Shown here in pieces: positions 16,147-24,815 of a stretch of DNA of 64,000 bases. This stretch comes from Bacteroidales bacterium. Lineage in GTDB: Bacteria > Bacteroidota > Bacteroidia > Bacteroidales > UBA932. The stretch is from positions 22,522 through 86,521 of the forward strand of contig JAKSJP010000007.1 of the NCBI GenBank assembly GCA_024398105.1, given 5' to 3'. The position numbers and the translations under genes are program-made. The notes beneath the pieces are model-generated. The model saw nothing but the letters and a program-made list of their open reading frames with translations. It made no database searches and was not told the origin of the DNA. Positions within the stretch are counted from its first letter, which is position 1. Every line of letters begins with the position of its first letter.

Positions 16147-18084
16147 ATGCTCAATAGACTTTTCCGTTGGTACTTCTCTAAATCTGCGCTCCCATACTGG
16201 TGCGTGCTTGCCATTGATTGTGCTATTGTATTCTGTTCAGGTCTTGTAGCTGCTTATCTTCGCAAAGGGGGTAACCAGTTCGTAGGATTCTTCTGGCAGA
16301 TATGTCTTGGCTTGCTGGTGGTGGTCTTCTGCTATGGTATAGGCTTCAGGCTTTTCCATACCTATAGTGGAATCATCCGATATTCGTCTTTTGGAGATCT
16401 TGCCAATGTCGCCAGGGCCGGTTTCTTCGGAGCAGTACTTTCCTGTGCGATCAGCCTGGGCGTCGAGTATGCCGGCGTTCCTATGAGCACTATCGCAATG
16501 CCTTATCTGTCAGGACATTTCATCATCTTTCTTGTGTCAGTTCTCTTGATGTGGTTCGTCAGAGTCATTGTCAAGACATTGTATGACGTCGTCCGTGTAG
16601 GAGCGAATACGGACAGGGCGATGATCTACGGTATCATGGATGGCGGCAATGCCATCGCACGCTATATCCGCAGCGCAGACCCTGTCAAGTACGACCTTAA
16701 AGGCTTTATCGCGCCATATGGCACTGACGAAGCCCCTGAATCCCTGCTTGCAGTCCCTGTGTTCAAGGACGATGACAATCTTATCGATGTCATCAAGGAA
16801 AAGGGGATCAAGGCAGTGCTGGTGTCACCTCTTCAGCAGGATAATTTCCCTAACAGGGAGAAGCTGGTAGAAGCATTGGTGAAGTCCGGTGTCAAGATCC
16901 TGATGGTAAAGCAGGATTCAGAGGAATGGGACGGCAAGTCAGATTTCAAGCAGAACCAGATCCGTGAGGTGGACATCGAGGATCTTCTTCCAAGAGAGAA
17001 GATCGAGGTCGACCTCAATGCAATAGGCCAGCTGATCAAAGGTAAGACAGTGATGATTACCGGAGCAGCAGGAAGCATCGGATATGAGATGGCCCGCCAG
17101 GTCGCTAAGTTTGCTCCTAAGTTATTGATACTCATAGATCAGGCTGAGACTCCTATGCACACTGTGCGTCTTCATATGAAGAACCATTATCCTGGCCTGT
17201 CATGTGAGACGATAGTGTCAAGCATCACTAACAAGAGCAAGATGGAGATACTCTTCGCAGAGCATCGTCCTGACTACATATTCCATGCGGCTGCCTATAA
17301 GCATGTCCCTATGATGGAGGACAATCCGAGCGAGGCGGTCCAGAATAACGTCTATGGTACAAGAGTCATAGCAGATCTCGCTGTGGCCTACGGTACCAAG
17401 AAGTTCGTGATGATTTCTACTGACAAGGCTGTGAACCCTACGAATGTGATGGGCTGCAGCAAGCGTATATGTGAAATCTATTGCCAGAGCCTCAACCGTG
17501 CTGTCGAGAAGGGAGAAGTGAAGATGGCAGACGGCAATCCTGCCCTCACACAGTTCATCACGACCCGTTTCGGCAATGTGCTAGGAAGCAATGGCAGTGT
17601 CATTCCTATCTTCAGGAAGCAGATTCTTTCCGGCGGTCCTGTGACCGTGACCCATCCTGACATAATCCGTTTCTTCATGCTTATCCCTGAGGCATGCCGA
17701 CTGGTGCTCGAGGCGGGTACCATGGGCCATGGTGGTGAAATCTTCGTATTCGACATGGGCAAGCCTGTACGAATCGCTGACCTTGCACAGAAGATGATCG
17801 ACCTTTCAGGTGCCAAGGGTGTAGAGATCAAGTTCACCGGTCTCCGTGATGGTGAGAAGCTCTTCGAGGAGGTTCTTTCTGACAAGGAGAACACCAAGCC
17901 GACAGTCCATCCTAAGATCATGGTTGCTTCAGTGCGTGAGTACGATTATGCTCTTGCTCTTAAGAATGAGAAGGAGCTTCTCGATATATCATACAAGTAC
18001 GACGATATGGAGACTGTGCGTAAGATGAAGGAGATCGTTCCTGAGTACAAGAGCCAGCACAGCAAGTATCAGGTACTGGACTGA
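16147..18084 (+). CDS. Membrane nucleoside-diphosphate-sugar 4,6-dehydratase/epimerase (FlaA1/CapD/PglF family)
   Basis: This 645-residue inner-membrane enzyme has about four N-terminal membrane helices (residues 1-140), a CoA-binding/Rossmann-like middle domain (about 150-280) and a C-terminal extended-SDR domain. The SDR domain begins KTVMITGAAGSIGYEMARQ and contains STDKAVNPTNVMGCSKR, where Met replaces the usual catalytic Tyr, as is normal for this family. It acts on UDP-GlcNAc or a related sugar, making the first activated sugar for capsule, O-antigen or protein glycans. The promoter at 16090-16121 supports this start. It precedes wza and wzc with one GH43 gene between. Confidence 0.9.
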   Translation: MLNRLFRWYFSKSALPYWCVLAIDCAIVFCSGLVAAYLRKGGNQFVGFFWQICLGLLVVVFCYGIGFRLFHTYSGIIRYSSFGDLANVARAGFFGAVLSCAISLGVEYAGVPMSTIAMPYLSGHFIIFLVSVLLMWFVRVIVKTLYDVVRVGANTDRAMIYGIMDGGNAIARYIRSADPVKYDLKGFIAPYGTDEAPESLLAVPVFKDDDNLIDVIKEKGIKAVLVSPLQQDNFPNREKLVEALVKSGVKILMVKQDSEEWDGKSDFKQNQIREVDIEDLLPREKIEVDLNAIGQLIKGKTVMITGAAGSIGYEMARQVAKFAPKLLILIDQAETPMHTVRLHMKNHYPGLSCETIVSSITNKSKMEILFAEHRPDYIFHAAAYKHVPMMEDNPSEAVQNNVYGTRVIADLAVAYGTKKFVMISTDKAVNPTNVMGCSKRICEIYCQSLNRAVEKGEVKMADGNPALTQFITTRFGNVLGSNGSVIPIFRKQILSGGPVTVTHPDIIRFFMLIPEACRLVLEAGTMGHGGEIFVFDMGKPVRIADLAQKMIDLSGAKGVEIKFTGLRDGEKLFEEVLSDKENTKPTVHPKIMVASVREYDYALALKNEKELLDISYKYDDMETVRKMKEIVPEYKSQHSKYQVLD

Positions 18085-18134
18085 TGCCGGTTTTCGGCAT
18101 AGCGGGTCATTAACTACATAACTTTTCACGGATC

Positions 18135-19736
18135 ATGAAAAAGATTGCTGCCATCTGCACGATGGCTTTCGTCACATTAGCAGCGGGCTCGTCTCTTTTT
18201 GCCCAGAACCCATATCTTCCTCTTTGGGAGTACATCCCTGATGGTGAGCCATACGTTTTCGAGGACCCGGACTGCCCGGGAAAGGAGAGGGTATATATCT
18301 ATGGATCCCACGACAGCGAAATTACCAAGTACTGCGGCCGTGAGCAGGTCGTATGGTCAGCTCCTGTGGAGGATCTCAGCAACTGGCGCTATGACGGAAT
18401 CATCTTCCGCTCGGACAAGGATGCAAACGGCGAGCTTCTTTTTCCAAATGGTCAGGGCGACATTCTTTATGCGCCTGACATTGCTGTGAAGACAGATGCA
18501 GATGGCAAGAAGTGGTACTATCTTTACCCTAACAACCAGTCTCGCGGACGCAATGCCCAGGTCTGCCGCAGCGAGCGTCCCGACGGACCGTTCGAGGTAA
18601 TCAACTGGGACCCTGAGAATCCTAAGAGAAATGAAGGAATCCTTGGCTTTGACCCGGCTGTGTTCGTCGATGATGACGGCCGTGTCTATGGCTACTGGGG
18701 CTTCGAGGAGTCAAACGGAGCGGAGCTTGACCCTGTCAGGATGGATCGCGTGAAGGAGGGGACACAGATTGTCAAGGACATGGTGTCCAGCTATAAGCAG
18801 CCAGGCGTCTTCAATTTCTTCGAGGCGTCTTCAATGCGCAAGATAGACGGCAAGTACGTCTTTGTCTATTCAAGAAAGACTGCTGAGGGAGAGTTCGGCC
18901 TTCCTCAGACAAACTATACTCTTGCTTACGCTTACAGCGACAGTCCTCTAGGTCCTTGGACATACGGCGGAACCCTTGTGGACTGCCGCGGACGCGACAC
19001 CGACGAGAATGGAAATGTCATCTGCACCGCCAATCCTTATGGCAATACCCATGGCAGCCTTGCGAAGATAGGCGACCAGTGGTGGCTTTTCTACCACCGT
19101 CAGACCGGTACAGACGAATACTCGCGTCAGGCGATGGTATCTCCTGTGGAGGTGACCGTGGAACCAGGCAAGGGTGGCAAGGTCTATATCACAGAAGCTG
19201 AGTATAATTCCGAGGGTTTCCGTACAGAAGGCCTCAATCCTCTCTACAAGACCCCTGCAGGTCTCGCATGCTATTATACGAACCCTGGCGGAATAGGTCA
19301 GACATACCCGAAATTCCACTTCACCGGATCATATGTCAAGGCCACCAGGATCGATCCTGAATCATATGTAGGACCATTCAACCAGAAGCAGCCGTTCTGC
19401 CCTGTCACAAACAATGTCCCAGGATCGGTGTTTGGATATAAGTATTTCAATTTCAGTGAGATCCAGTCCGGAAAGCCGACTTTCCTCAGACTGCATCTGA
19501 TCAAGGAAAGCACCGGAAGCCTGAGCGTTCTCGTAGGCGGTCCTTCGACCCGTCGCAGCGGAAAGGAGATTGCCAGGATCGAAGTGACCGGCAGCTCGGA
19601 TGGGGAGATCGTCGAGATCATGGTACCATGTTCCGGCCTTTCCGGAATTTCAGGCAAGCAGCCGCTTTTCTTCAGTGTCAACGGTGATGGAAAGGAGTCT
19701 GTCTGTGAAATCTACGATTTCCAGTTCATTCAGTAA
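18135..19736 (+). CDS. GH43 family glycoside hydrolase (xylosidase/arabinofuranosidase type)
   Basis: A secreted 533-residue enzyme with signal peptide (cleavage near SLFAQ). Residues about 30-350 form the five-bladed propeller of GH43. The likely catalytic triad is an Asp near EDPD (D44/D46) as base, D115 in YAPDIAV as pKa modulator and E230 in FFEASSMRKI as acid. The C-terminal part (about 360-533) is a beta-rich module that may bind carbohydrate, with GPFNQKQPFCPV and a strand-rich ending. GH43 enzymes trim xylose or arabinose from xylan. It fits the neighbouring GH10 and GH54 enzymes, although it lies between two capsule genes. Confidence 0.88.
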   Translation: MKKIAAICTMAFVTLAAGSSLFAQNPYLPLWEYIPDGEPYVFEDPDCPGKERVYIYGSHDSEITKYCGREQVVWSAPVEDLSNWRYDGIIFRSDKDANGELLFPNGQGDILYAPDIAVKTDADGKKWYYLYPNNQSRGRNAQVCRSERPDGPFEVINWDPENPKRNEGILGFDPAVFVDDDGRVYGYWGFEESNGAELDPVRMDRVKEGTQIVKDMVSSYKQPGVFNFFEASSMRKIDGKYVFVYSRKTAEGEFGLPQTNYTLAYAYSDSPLGPWTYGGTLVDCRGRDTDENGNVICTANPYGNTHGSLAKIGDQWWLFYHRQTGTDEYSRQAMVSPVEVTVEPGKGGKVYITEAEYNSEGFRTEGLNPLYKTPAGLACYYTNPGGIGQTYPKFHFTGSYVKATRIDPESYVGPFNQKQPFCPVTNNVPGSVFGYKYFNFSEIQSGKPTFLRLHLIKESTGSLSVLVGGPSTRRSGKEIARIEVTGSSDGEIVEIMVPCSGLSGISGKQPLFFSVNGDGKESVCEIYDFQFIQ

Positions 19737-19747
19737 GACTTTTTTCG

Positions 19748-19755
19748 TATCTTTG
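19748..19755 (+). promoter_or_regulatory. -7 element upstream of wza
   Basis: TATCTTTG matches the Bacteroidota -7 box, 24 bp before the wza start. The region 19-20 bp upstream has no clear TTTG. Confidence 0.4.
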
Positions 19756-19778
19756 CCTACTTATTATCTATCAAGACT

Positions 19779-20597
19779 ATGAATATATCAAGAATAGCTA
19801 TCGCCGCATTGGCATCTGTGATGCTCCTTATGAGCTCATGTGCTGCTCCTAACCTTGCGTATTTCCAGGATTCCAGGGACGGCCAGGTGCTGGAAATGCT
19901 CAAGACGCAGAAAATTAAGCTCAAGCCTCAGGATAAAATCTCAATCGTTGTCAACAGCCGCGATCCTGAACTCGCGGACCTTTTCAACCTTCCTATCGTT
20001 TCGCATCGAGTAGGCTATTCAAATGTATCTTCATCTCTCTCGCAGTCGCAGCAGGTATCATGCTATACCATCGACGCTGCGGGCAATGTCGATTTCCCGA
20101 TTCTTGGAGAGATCCACATTGCAGGTCTTACACGTGAGGAAGTCGCAGATAAGATCAAGTCGGAGCTTCTCGATCAGAATCTCATCAAGGATCCTGTTGT
20201 TATCGTAGAGTTCGCGAATATGTCCATCTCTGTCCTCGGCGAGGTGCGCAACCCTGGCCGCTACAACATTGACAGAGACGATGTGACTCTCCTCCAGGCT
20301 CTCGGACTTGCCGGCGACATGACTATCTATGGCGTCCGTGAGAACATCCTTGTCCAGCGTATCGATGGCAACAAGATCCGTAACTACAGAGTCGACATCA
20401 CCAACATGGAGCAGCTCACCCAGTCTCCTGCCTTCCATCTTCAGCAGAATGATGTGGTCTATGTCAGCCCTAACGACAAGCGCCGCAGAGAGTCTACCGT
20501 AAACGGTAACAACGTCCTTTCTACATCCTTCTGGATCTCTATCGCCACTCTCGCTGCGACAGTCGCAAGCATGGTCATCAGATTCAAAGGCAATTAA
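19779..20597 (+). CDS. wza: Outer-membrane polysaccharide export lipoprotein (Wza-like)
   Basis: The 272-residue lipoprotein (lipobox LLMSSC, Cys about 21) forms the outer-membrane channel for capsule or exopolysaccharide export. It contains the polysaccharide export domain (about residues 45-140, with LKPQDKISIVVNSRDPELADLF and the VDFPILGEIHIAGLT segment) and an SLBB domain (about 145-215, with VLGEVRNPGRYNI). A C-terminal hydrophobic helix (FWISIATLAATVASMVI) is typical of the Bacteroidota form. It is followed 30 bp later by the Wzc-type kinase, its usual partner across the periplasm. Confidence 0.92.
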   Translation: MNISRIAIAALASVMLLMSSCAAPNLAYFQDSRDGQVLEMLKTQKIKLKPQDKISIVVNSRDPELADLFNLPIVSHRVGYSNVSSSLSQSQQVSCYTIDAAGNVDFPILGEIHIAGLTREEVADKIKSELLDQNLIKDPVVIVEFANMSISVLGEVRNPGRYNIDRDDVTLLQALGLAGDMTIYGVRENILVQRIDGNKIRNYRVDITNMEQLTQSPAFHLQQNDVVYVSPNDKRRRESTVNGNNVLSTSFWISIATLAATVASMVIRFKGN

Positions 20598-20627
20598 CCG
20601 ATCATCCTTTAACGAAAAATAACTTAA

Positions 20628-23051
20628 ATGGATCAGCAGTATAACAGACCACAGACCCAGGTACCACAGCAGGATGGACCGGATATCATGGAACTTCTCT
20701 TCCTTTGCCTCGCAAAATGGAAGTGGTTCCTTCTTTCCGTCGTAGTCTGCCTTGGACTTGCTTCGCTACACATACTCAGGACCGCCCCTGTATATACCCG
20801 TTCAGCTACTCTTCTCATCAAGGATGACAAGAAGGGCAACGCTATCGCGAGCGATATCGGCGATGCTTTCGCCAACATGGGTTTCAATGCGGCACGTACC
20901 AACATCAACAACGAGCTGCTTTCAATCAGTTCGCCAGCTAATATCCTTGATGTGGTAAAGAGGCTCAACCTCGATATTAACTATCGTACGAAGGGATTCT
21001 TCCATGACTATACCCTCTACGGTACAAGTCTTCCTGTCAATGTCAGCCTTCTTGACATCGACGACCGTCAGGGCGCTTCTTTTACTCTCGATGTCATGGG
21101 AGACCGCTCCTACAGTGTCTCAGACCTCGTTACCAAGGGAGAGAAGGTCAGCGGTTCATGGCAGGGACATTTTGGAGACACACTTTCAACTCCTCTGGGA
21201 CGATTCACAGTAGTAGAGACCCCGGCTTTCAATCCTGAGAAGGAAACTCAGCAGATCCTTGTGAGCCGTTCGTCGCTCAACAATACTGTGCGTTCATGCA
21301 ACGCAAGACTTACAGTAGCATTGACTGACAAGCTTGCTACTATCCTCGGCATTACATACCAGGATGTCTCTACACAGAGAGCAGACGACTTCATCAATAC
21401 CCTTATCTCCGTCTATAACGAGAACTGGGTGAAGGACAGAAACCAGATCGCAATCAGTACATCTCTCTTCATTGACGATCGTCTCGCTGTGATTGAGAGG
21501 GAACTGGGAAATGTCGATGGCGATATCTCTTCATATAAGTCAGAGCACCTTATCCCGGATATCGCCGCCGCTTCAAACATGTACATGAACCAGGCGTCAA
21601 AGGCTGAGGCTACAGTCGTCGAGCTTTCAAACGAGGCTTATATGGCCCGTTACATCAGGAACTACCTGACCAGCGAGCAGAATGTCAACAGCCTTCTCCC
21701 TTCAAATGCCGGTATCAGAAATACAGCTATCAACCAGCAGATCGGAGAGTACAATGAGAAACTTCTCCGCAGGAGCAGCCTTGTGGCAAACTCTTCGGAG
21801 ACCAACCCTCTCGTCGTGGATATCGATGCCCAGCTCAAGTCTCTCAGAAGTGCCATCGTGACTTCAATTGACAACGAGCTCGTCACTATCGAGGCTCAGA
21901 TCAGCAGCCAGAAGAGCTACGGTAACCGTGCCACTTCCCAGATTGCGAACAACCCTGACCAGGCTAAGTACCTCCTCAGCGTAGAGCGTCAGCAGAAGGT
22001 CAAGGAGTCTCTTTACCTCTTCCTCCTTCAGAAGAGAGAGGAGAATGAGCTCGGCCAGGCATTCACTGCCTATAACAGCCGTATCATCACCCCTCCTTAC
22101 GGTTCTGACTATCCTACTTCTCCATCAAAGAGCAAGATTCTTCTTGTCGCTTTGATCCTCGGCCTGGCAATTCCTTTCGGATGGATCTATGTAGAGCAGA
22201 TGCTCAACACTAAGATCCGTGGCCGTAAGGACCTCGAGGATAGAGTGACAATGCCATTCCTCGGCGAGATACCTCAGTATTTCGCAGATGGTGACAAGAA
22301 ACATATACTTGAGTTCAATCACAAGAAGAAACTGCTCAATTCCAAGAACGGCATTGTCGTCAACTCAAGCCGAAGCATGGACTATATCAATGAGGCTTTC
22401 CGTGTCATGAGAACCAATGTCGGATTCGTGCTTGGCGGTGAGCAGAATGTCGCTATCATCACTTCTTACAATCCTGGTTCAGGTAAGTCCTTCATCATCA
22501 ATAACCTTGCGGCTTGCTTTGCTCTCAAGAACAAGAAGATCCTTCTTATTGACTGTGACCTCAGAAAGGCTACGACATCTAAGTATTACACAAATACCAA
22601 GCTTGGTCTCAGCAGCTATCTTGCAGGTTCAGTCGACAATGTCGAGGACATCATGATCCACCCTGATGACCAGCCTACATTGACTGTCATCCCTGTCGGA
22701 GCAGTACCTCCGAATCCTTCTGAACTTATTTCTGATGATAAGTTCCCTCAGCTTATCGAAAGATTCAGGAAGGAGTATGACCTCATTCTTCTCGACTGTC
22801 CTCCTGTAGAGATCGTTGCTGATACCATGATCATCGAGAAGGTCGCTGACCGTACTCTCTTTGTCATCCGTGCCGGTCTCTTCGAGCGCAGCATGCTCAA
22901 GAACCTCGAGGCTGACTACCAGAGCGGCAGGTTCAAGAATATGTCACTTATTCTTAACGGAACAGAAGCTCAGGGACACTATGGCGGCTATGGCTATCGT
23001 TATGGCTATAACTATGGTTATGGTTCATATGAGTATGGCAAGCAGAGCTAG
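20628..23051 (+). CDS. wzc: Capsule co-polymerase with tyrosine autokinase domain (Wzc-like)
   Basis: The 807-residue inner-membrane protein has a Wzz-type chain-length domain between two membrane helices (near residues 25-50 and 500-520), a large periplasmic coiled-coil region, and a C-terminal BY-kinase. Walker A is NPGSGKS (K620), with Walker A' ILLIDCDLRKA and Walker B LILLDCPPV. The C-terminus is a tyrosine cluster with nine tyrosines in the last 30 residues (GHYGGYGYRYGYNYGYG), the autophosphorylation tail that controls polymer length and export. It works with the Wza-like lipoprotein just upstream. A terminator follows. Confidence 0.94.
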   Translation: MDQQYNRPQTQVPQQDGPDIMELLFLCLAKWKWFLLSVVVCLGLASLHILRTAPVYTRSATLLIKDDKKGNAIASDIGDAFANMGFNAARTNINNELLSISSPANILDVVKRLNLDINYRTKGFFHDYTLYGTSLPVNVSLLDIDDRQGASFTLDVMGDRSYSVSDLVTKGEKVSGSWQGHFGDTLSTPLGRFTVVETPAFNPEKETQQILVSRSSLNNTVRSCNARLTVALTDKLATILGITYQDVSTQRADDFINTLISVYNENWVKDRNQIAISTSLFIDDRLAVIERELGNVDGDISSYKSEHLIPDIAAASNMYMNQASKAEATVVELSNEAYMARYIRNYLTSEQNVNSLLPSNAGIRNTAINQQIGEYNEKLLRRSSLVANSSETNPLVVDIDAQLKSLRSAIVTSIDNELVTIEAQISSQKSYGNRATSQIANNPDQAKYLLSVERQQKVKESLYLFLLQKREENELGQAFTAYNSRIITPPYGSDYPTSPSKSKILLVALILGLAIPFGWIYVEQMLNTKIRGRKDLEDRVTMPFLGEIPQYFADGDKKHILEFNHKKKLLNSKNGIVVNSSRSMDYINEAFRVMRTNVGFVLGGEQNVAIITSYNPGSGKSFIINNLAACFALKNKKILLIDCDLRKATTSKYYTNTKLGLSSYLAGSVDNVEDIMIHPDDQPTLTVIPVGAVPPNPSELISDDKFPQLIERFRKEYDLILLDCPPVEIVADTMIIEKVADRTLFVIRAGLFERSMLKNLEADYQSGRFKNMSLILNGTEAQGHYGGYGYRYGYNYGYGSYEYGKQS

Positions 23052-23070
23052 TCTCTGGATGAACAATATC

Positions 23071-23096
23071 AAGCCCGGATCATCCGGGCTTAATTG
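23071..23096 (+). terminator. Terminator after wzc
   Basis: AAGCCCGGA (23071-23079) and TCCGGGCTT (23083-23091) form a 9-bp GC-rich stem with a 3-nt loop, followed by TAATTGTT. The T tract is imperfect. Confidence 0.7.
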
Positions 23097-23122
23097 TTAA
23101 ATAAATAATTAAGAGATAATAG

Positions 23123-24802
23123 ATGAAATCATTTGAGGAACTCGGCCTGAAGGAATGTCTGCTTGAGGCTATCAAGGAACTGGGGTTTGAGACTCCGATG
23201 CCTGTCCAGGAGGCGGTCATTCCGCTCCTTCTGGAGGGAAATGACGATGTCGTGGCCCTGGCTCAGACAGGCACCGGCAAGACTGCGGCCTATGGACTTC
23301 CGCTGCTTCAGAACATCGATGTCAAGGACCATGCTACCCAGGCTCTGATCCTTTGCCCTACTCGAGAGCTCTGCCTCCAGATCGCTGACGATCTCAATGA
23401 TTATGGCAAGAAGATGGACGGACTGTTCGTCCTTCCTGTCTATGGCGGTTCCAGCATACGTAACCAGATCCAGAACCTCAAGAAGGGAGTCCAGATCATA
23501 GTCGCGACTCCAGGAAGACTGATAGACCTCATGGAAAGAGGCATCATTGACCTTTCATCTGTGAAGAACGTAGTTATGGATGAGGCAGACGAGATGCTCA
23601 ACATGGGTTTCTCGGAGGACATCGACCTGATTCTTGCCTCAGTTCCGGAAGAAAGACATATACTTCTTTTCTCTGCGACCATGCCTTCTGAGATCGAGAA
23701 GATCTCAAAGCAGTATATGCATGACCCGAAGGAGATAGTCATCGGAAGGAAGAATGAAAGCACTGCTTCAGTCCGCCATATCCGCTATATGGTGAATGCG
23801 AAGGACAAGTATAACACGCTCAAGAGAATCGTTGACTACTACCCTCGGATCTATGGCATCATCTTCTGCCGCACCAAGGTCGAGACCCAGGAGATATCGG
23901 ACAAGCTTATCCGTGAGGGATACAATGTGGACGCCCTCCATGGCGATCTCTCCCAGGCCCAGCGTGACTATGTGATGCAGCGTTTCCGTCTTCGCAACAT
24001 TCAGCTTCTCGTTGCTACTGACGTGGCGGCGCGAGGCCTTGACGTCGAGGACCTTACACATGTCATCAACTATACTCTTCCTGACGAGACCGAGATCTAT
24101 ACCCACCGAAGCGGACGTACAGGCCGTGCCGGCAAGACAGGTATCTCGATCGCTATCGTCAATATGAGGGAGACAAAGAAGATCCGCCAGATCGAGCAGG
24201 TGATAGGAAAGACCTTCGAGGAAGGTGTGATCCCGACAGGAAAGGAGATCTGTTCAAAGCAGATATTCAGCCTTATCGACAGGATCGAGAAAGTAGATGT
24301 CAATGAAGATGAGATTGCAGATATTCTCCCTTCAGTCTACAGGAAGCTTGACTGGCTTGACAAGGAGGACCTTATCAAGAGAATAGTGTCGATGGAGTTC
24401 AAAAGGCTTATCGACTACTACCAGATCAACGAGGACTTCGAGGCTGTCAAGGAGCGCGAGAAGGGTAGCAAGAGGGTAGAGGTCGTCAAGGAAGAAGGAT
24501 TCACCAAGGTGTTCATCAATATCGGAAAGATGGATGGAGTGACTCCTAAGAACCTCTTAGGTATCATCAATGACTGCGTCGAGGGCAAGGCTGAGATCGG
24601 CCGTATCGACCTCTTCACACGCTACTCGCTTTTCGATGTCGCTGATGCTTCGGCACAGACCGTCATCCGTGAGCTCAATACACTTAGGCTCCGCGGCCGC
24701 AATATCAAGGCCTACGAAGCTACCGACGAGCAGATCAGCCGCGGTACCAAGGACCGTGAGGAAGAACGTAAGGGAAGGGACAAGAAGAAAAAGAGAAAAT
24801 AA
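23123..24802 (+). CDS. DEAD-box RNA helicase with DbpA-type RNA-binding domain
   Basis: A 559-residue ATP-dependent RNA helicase for ribosome assembly or mRNA remodelling. Motifs in order are the Q motif region (PMPVQEAVIPL), motif I AQTGTGKT, motif Ia PTRELC, motif Ib TPGR, motif II DEAD in VVMDEADEMLNMG, motif III SAT, motif V ATDVAARGLDV and motif VI HRSGRTGRAG. Residues about 455-540 form the DbpA/CsdA RNA-binding module (TKVFINIGKMDGVTPKNLL), and the end is Lys/Arg-rich. It is flanked by capsule and arabinofuranosidase genes without an obvious functional link. Confidence 0.94.
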   Translation: MKSFEELGLKECLLEAIKELGFETPMPVQEAVIPLLLEGNDDVVALAQTGTGKTAAYGLPLLQNIDVKDHATQALILCPTRELCLQIADDLNDYGKKMDGLFVLPVYGGSSIRNQIQNLKKGVQIIVATPGRLIDLMERGIIDLSSVKNVVMDEADEMLNMGFSEDIDLILASVPEERHILLFSATMPSEIEKISKQYMHDPKEIVIGRKNESTASVRHIRYMVNAKDKYNTLKRIVDYYPRIYGIIFCRTKVETQEISDKLIREGYNVDALHGDLSQAQRDYVMQRFRLRNIQLLVATDVAARGLDVEDLTHVINYTLPDETEIYTHRSGRTGRAGKTGISIAIVNMRETKKIRQIEQVIGKTFEEGVIPTGKEICSKQIFSLIDRIEKVDVNEDEIADILPSVYRKLDWLDKEDLIKRIVSMEFKRLIDYYQINEDFEAVKEREKGSKRVEVVKEEGFTKVFINIGKMDGVTPKNLLGIINDCVEGKAEIGRIDLFTRYSLFDVADASAQTVIRELNTLRLRGRNIKAYEATDEQISRGTKDREEERKGRDKKKKRK

Positions 24803-24815
24803 TTAATCACGCTAT

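Noticed and set aside
18135-19736. GH43 enzyme as a capsule-modifying enzyme
   Set aside because: Its motifs fit plant arabinan/xylan hydrolases, and GH10 and GH54 genes nearby give a simpler explanation. Position between capsule genes alone is not enough.
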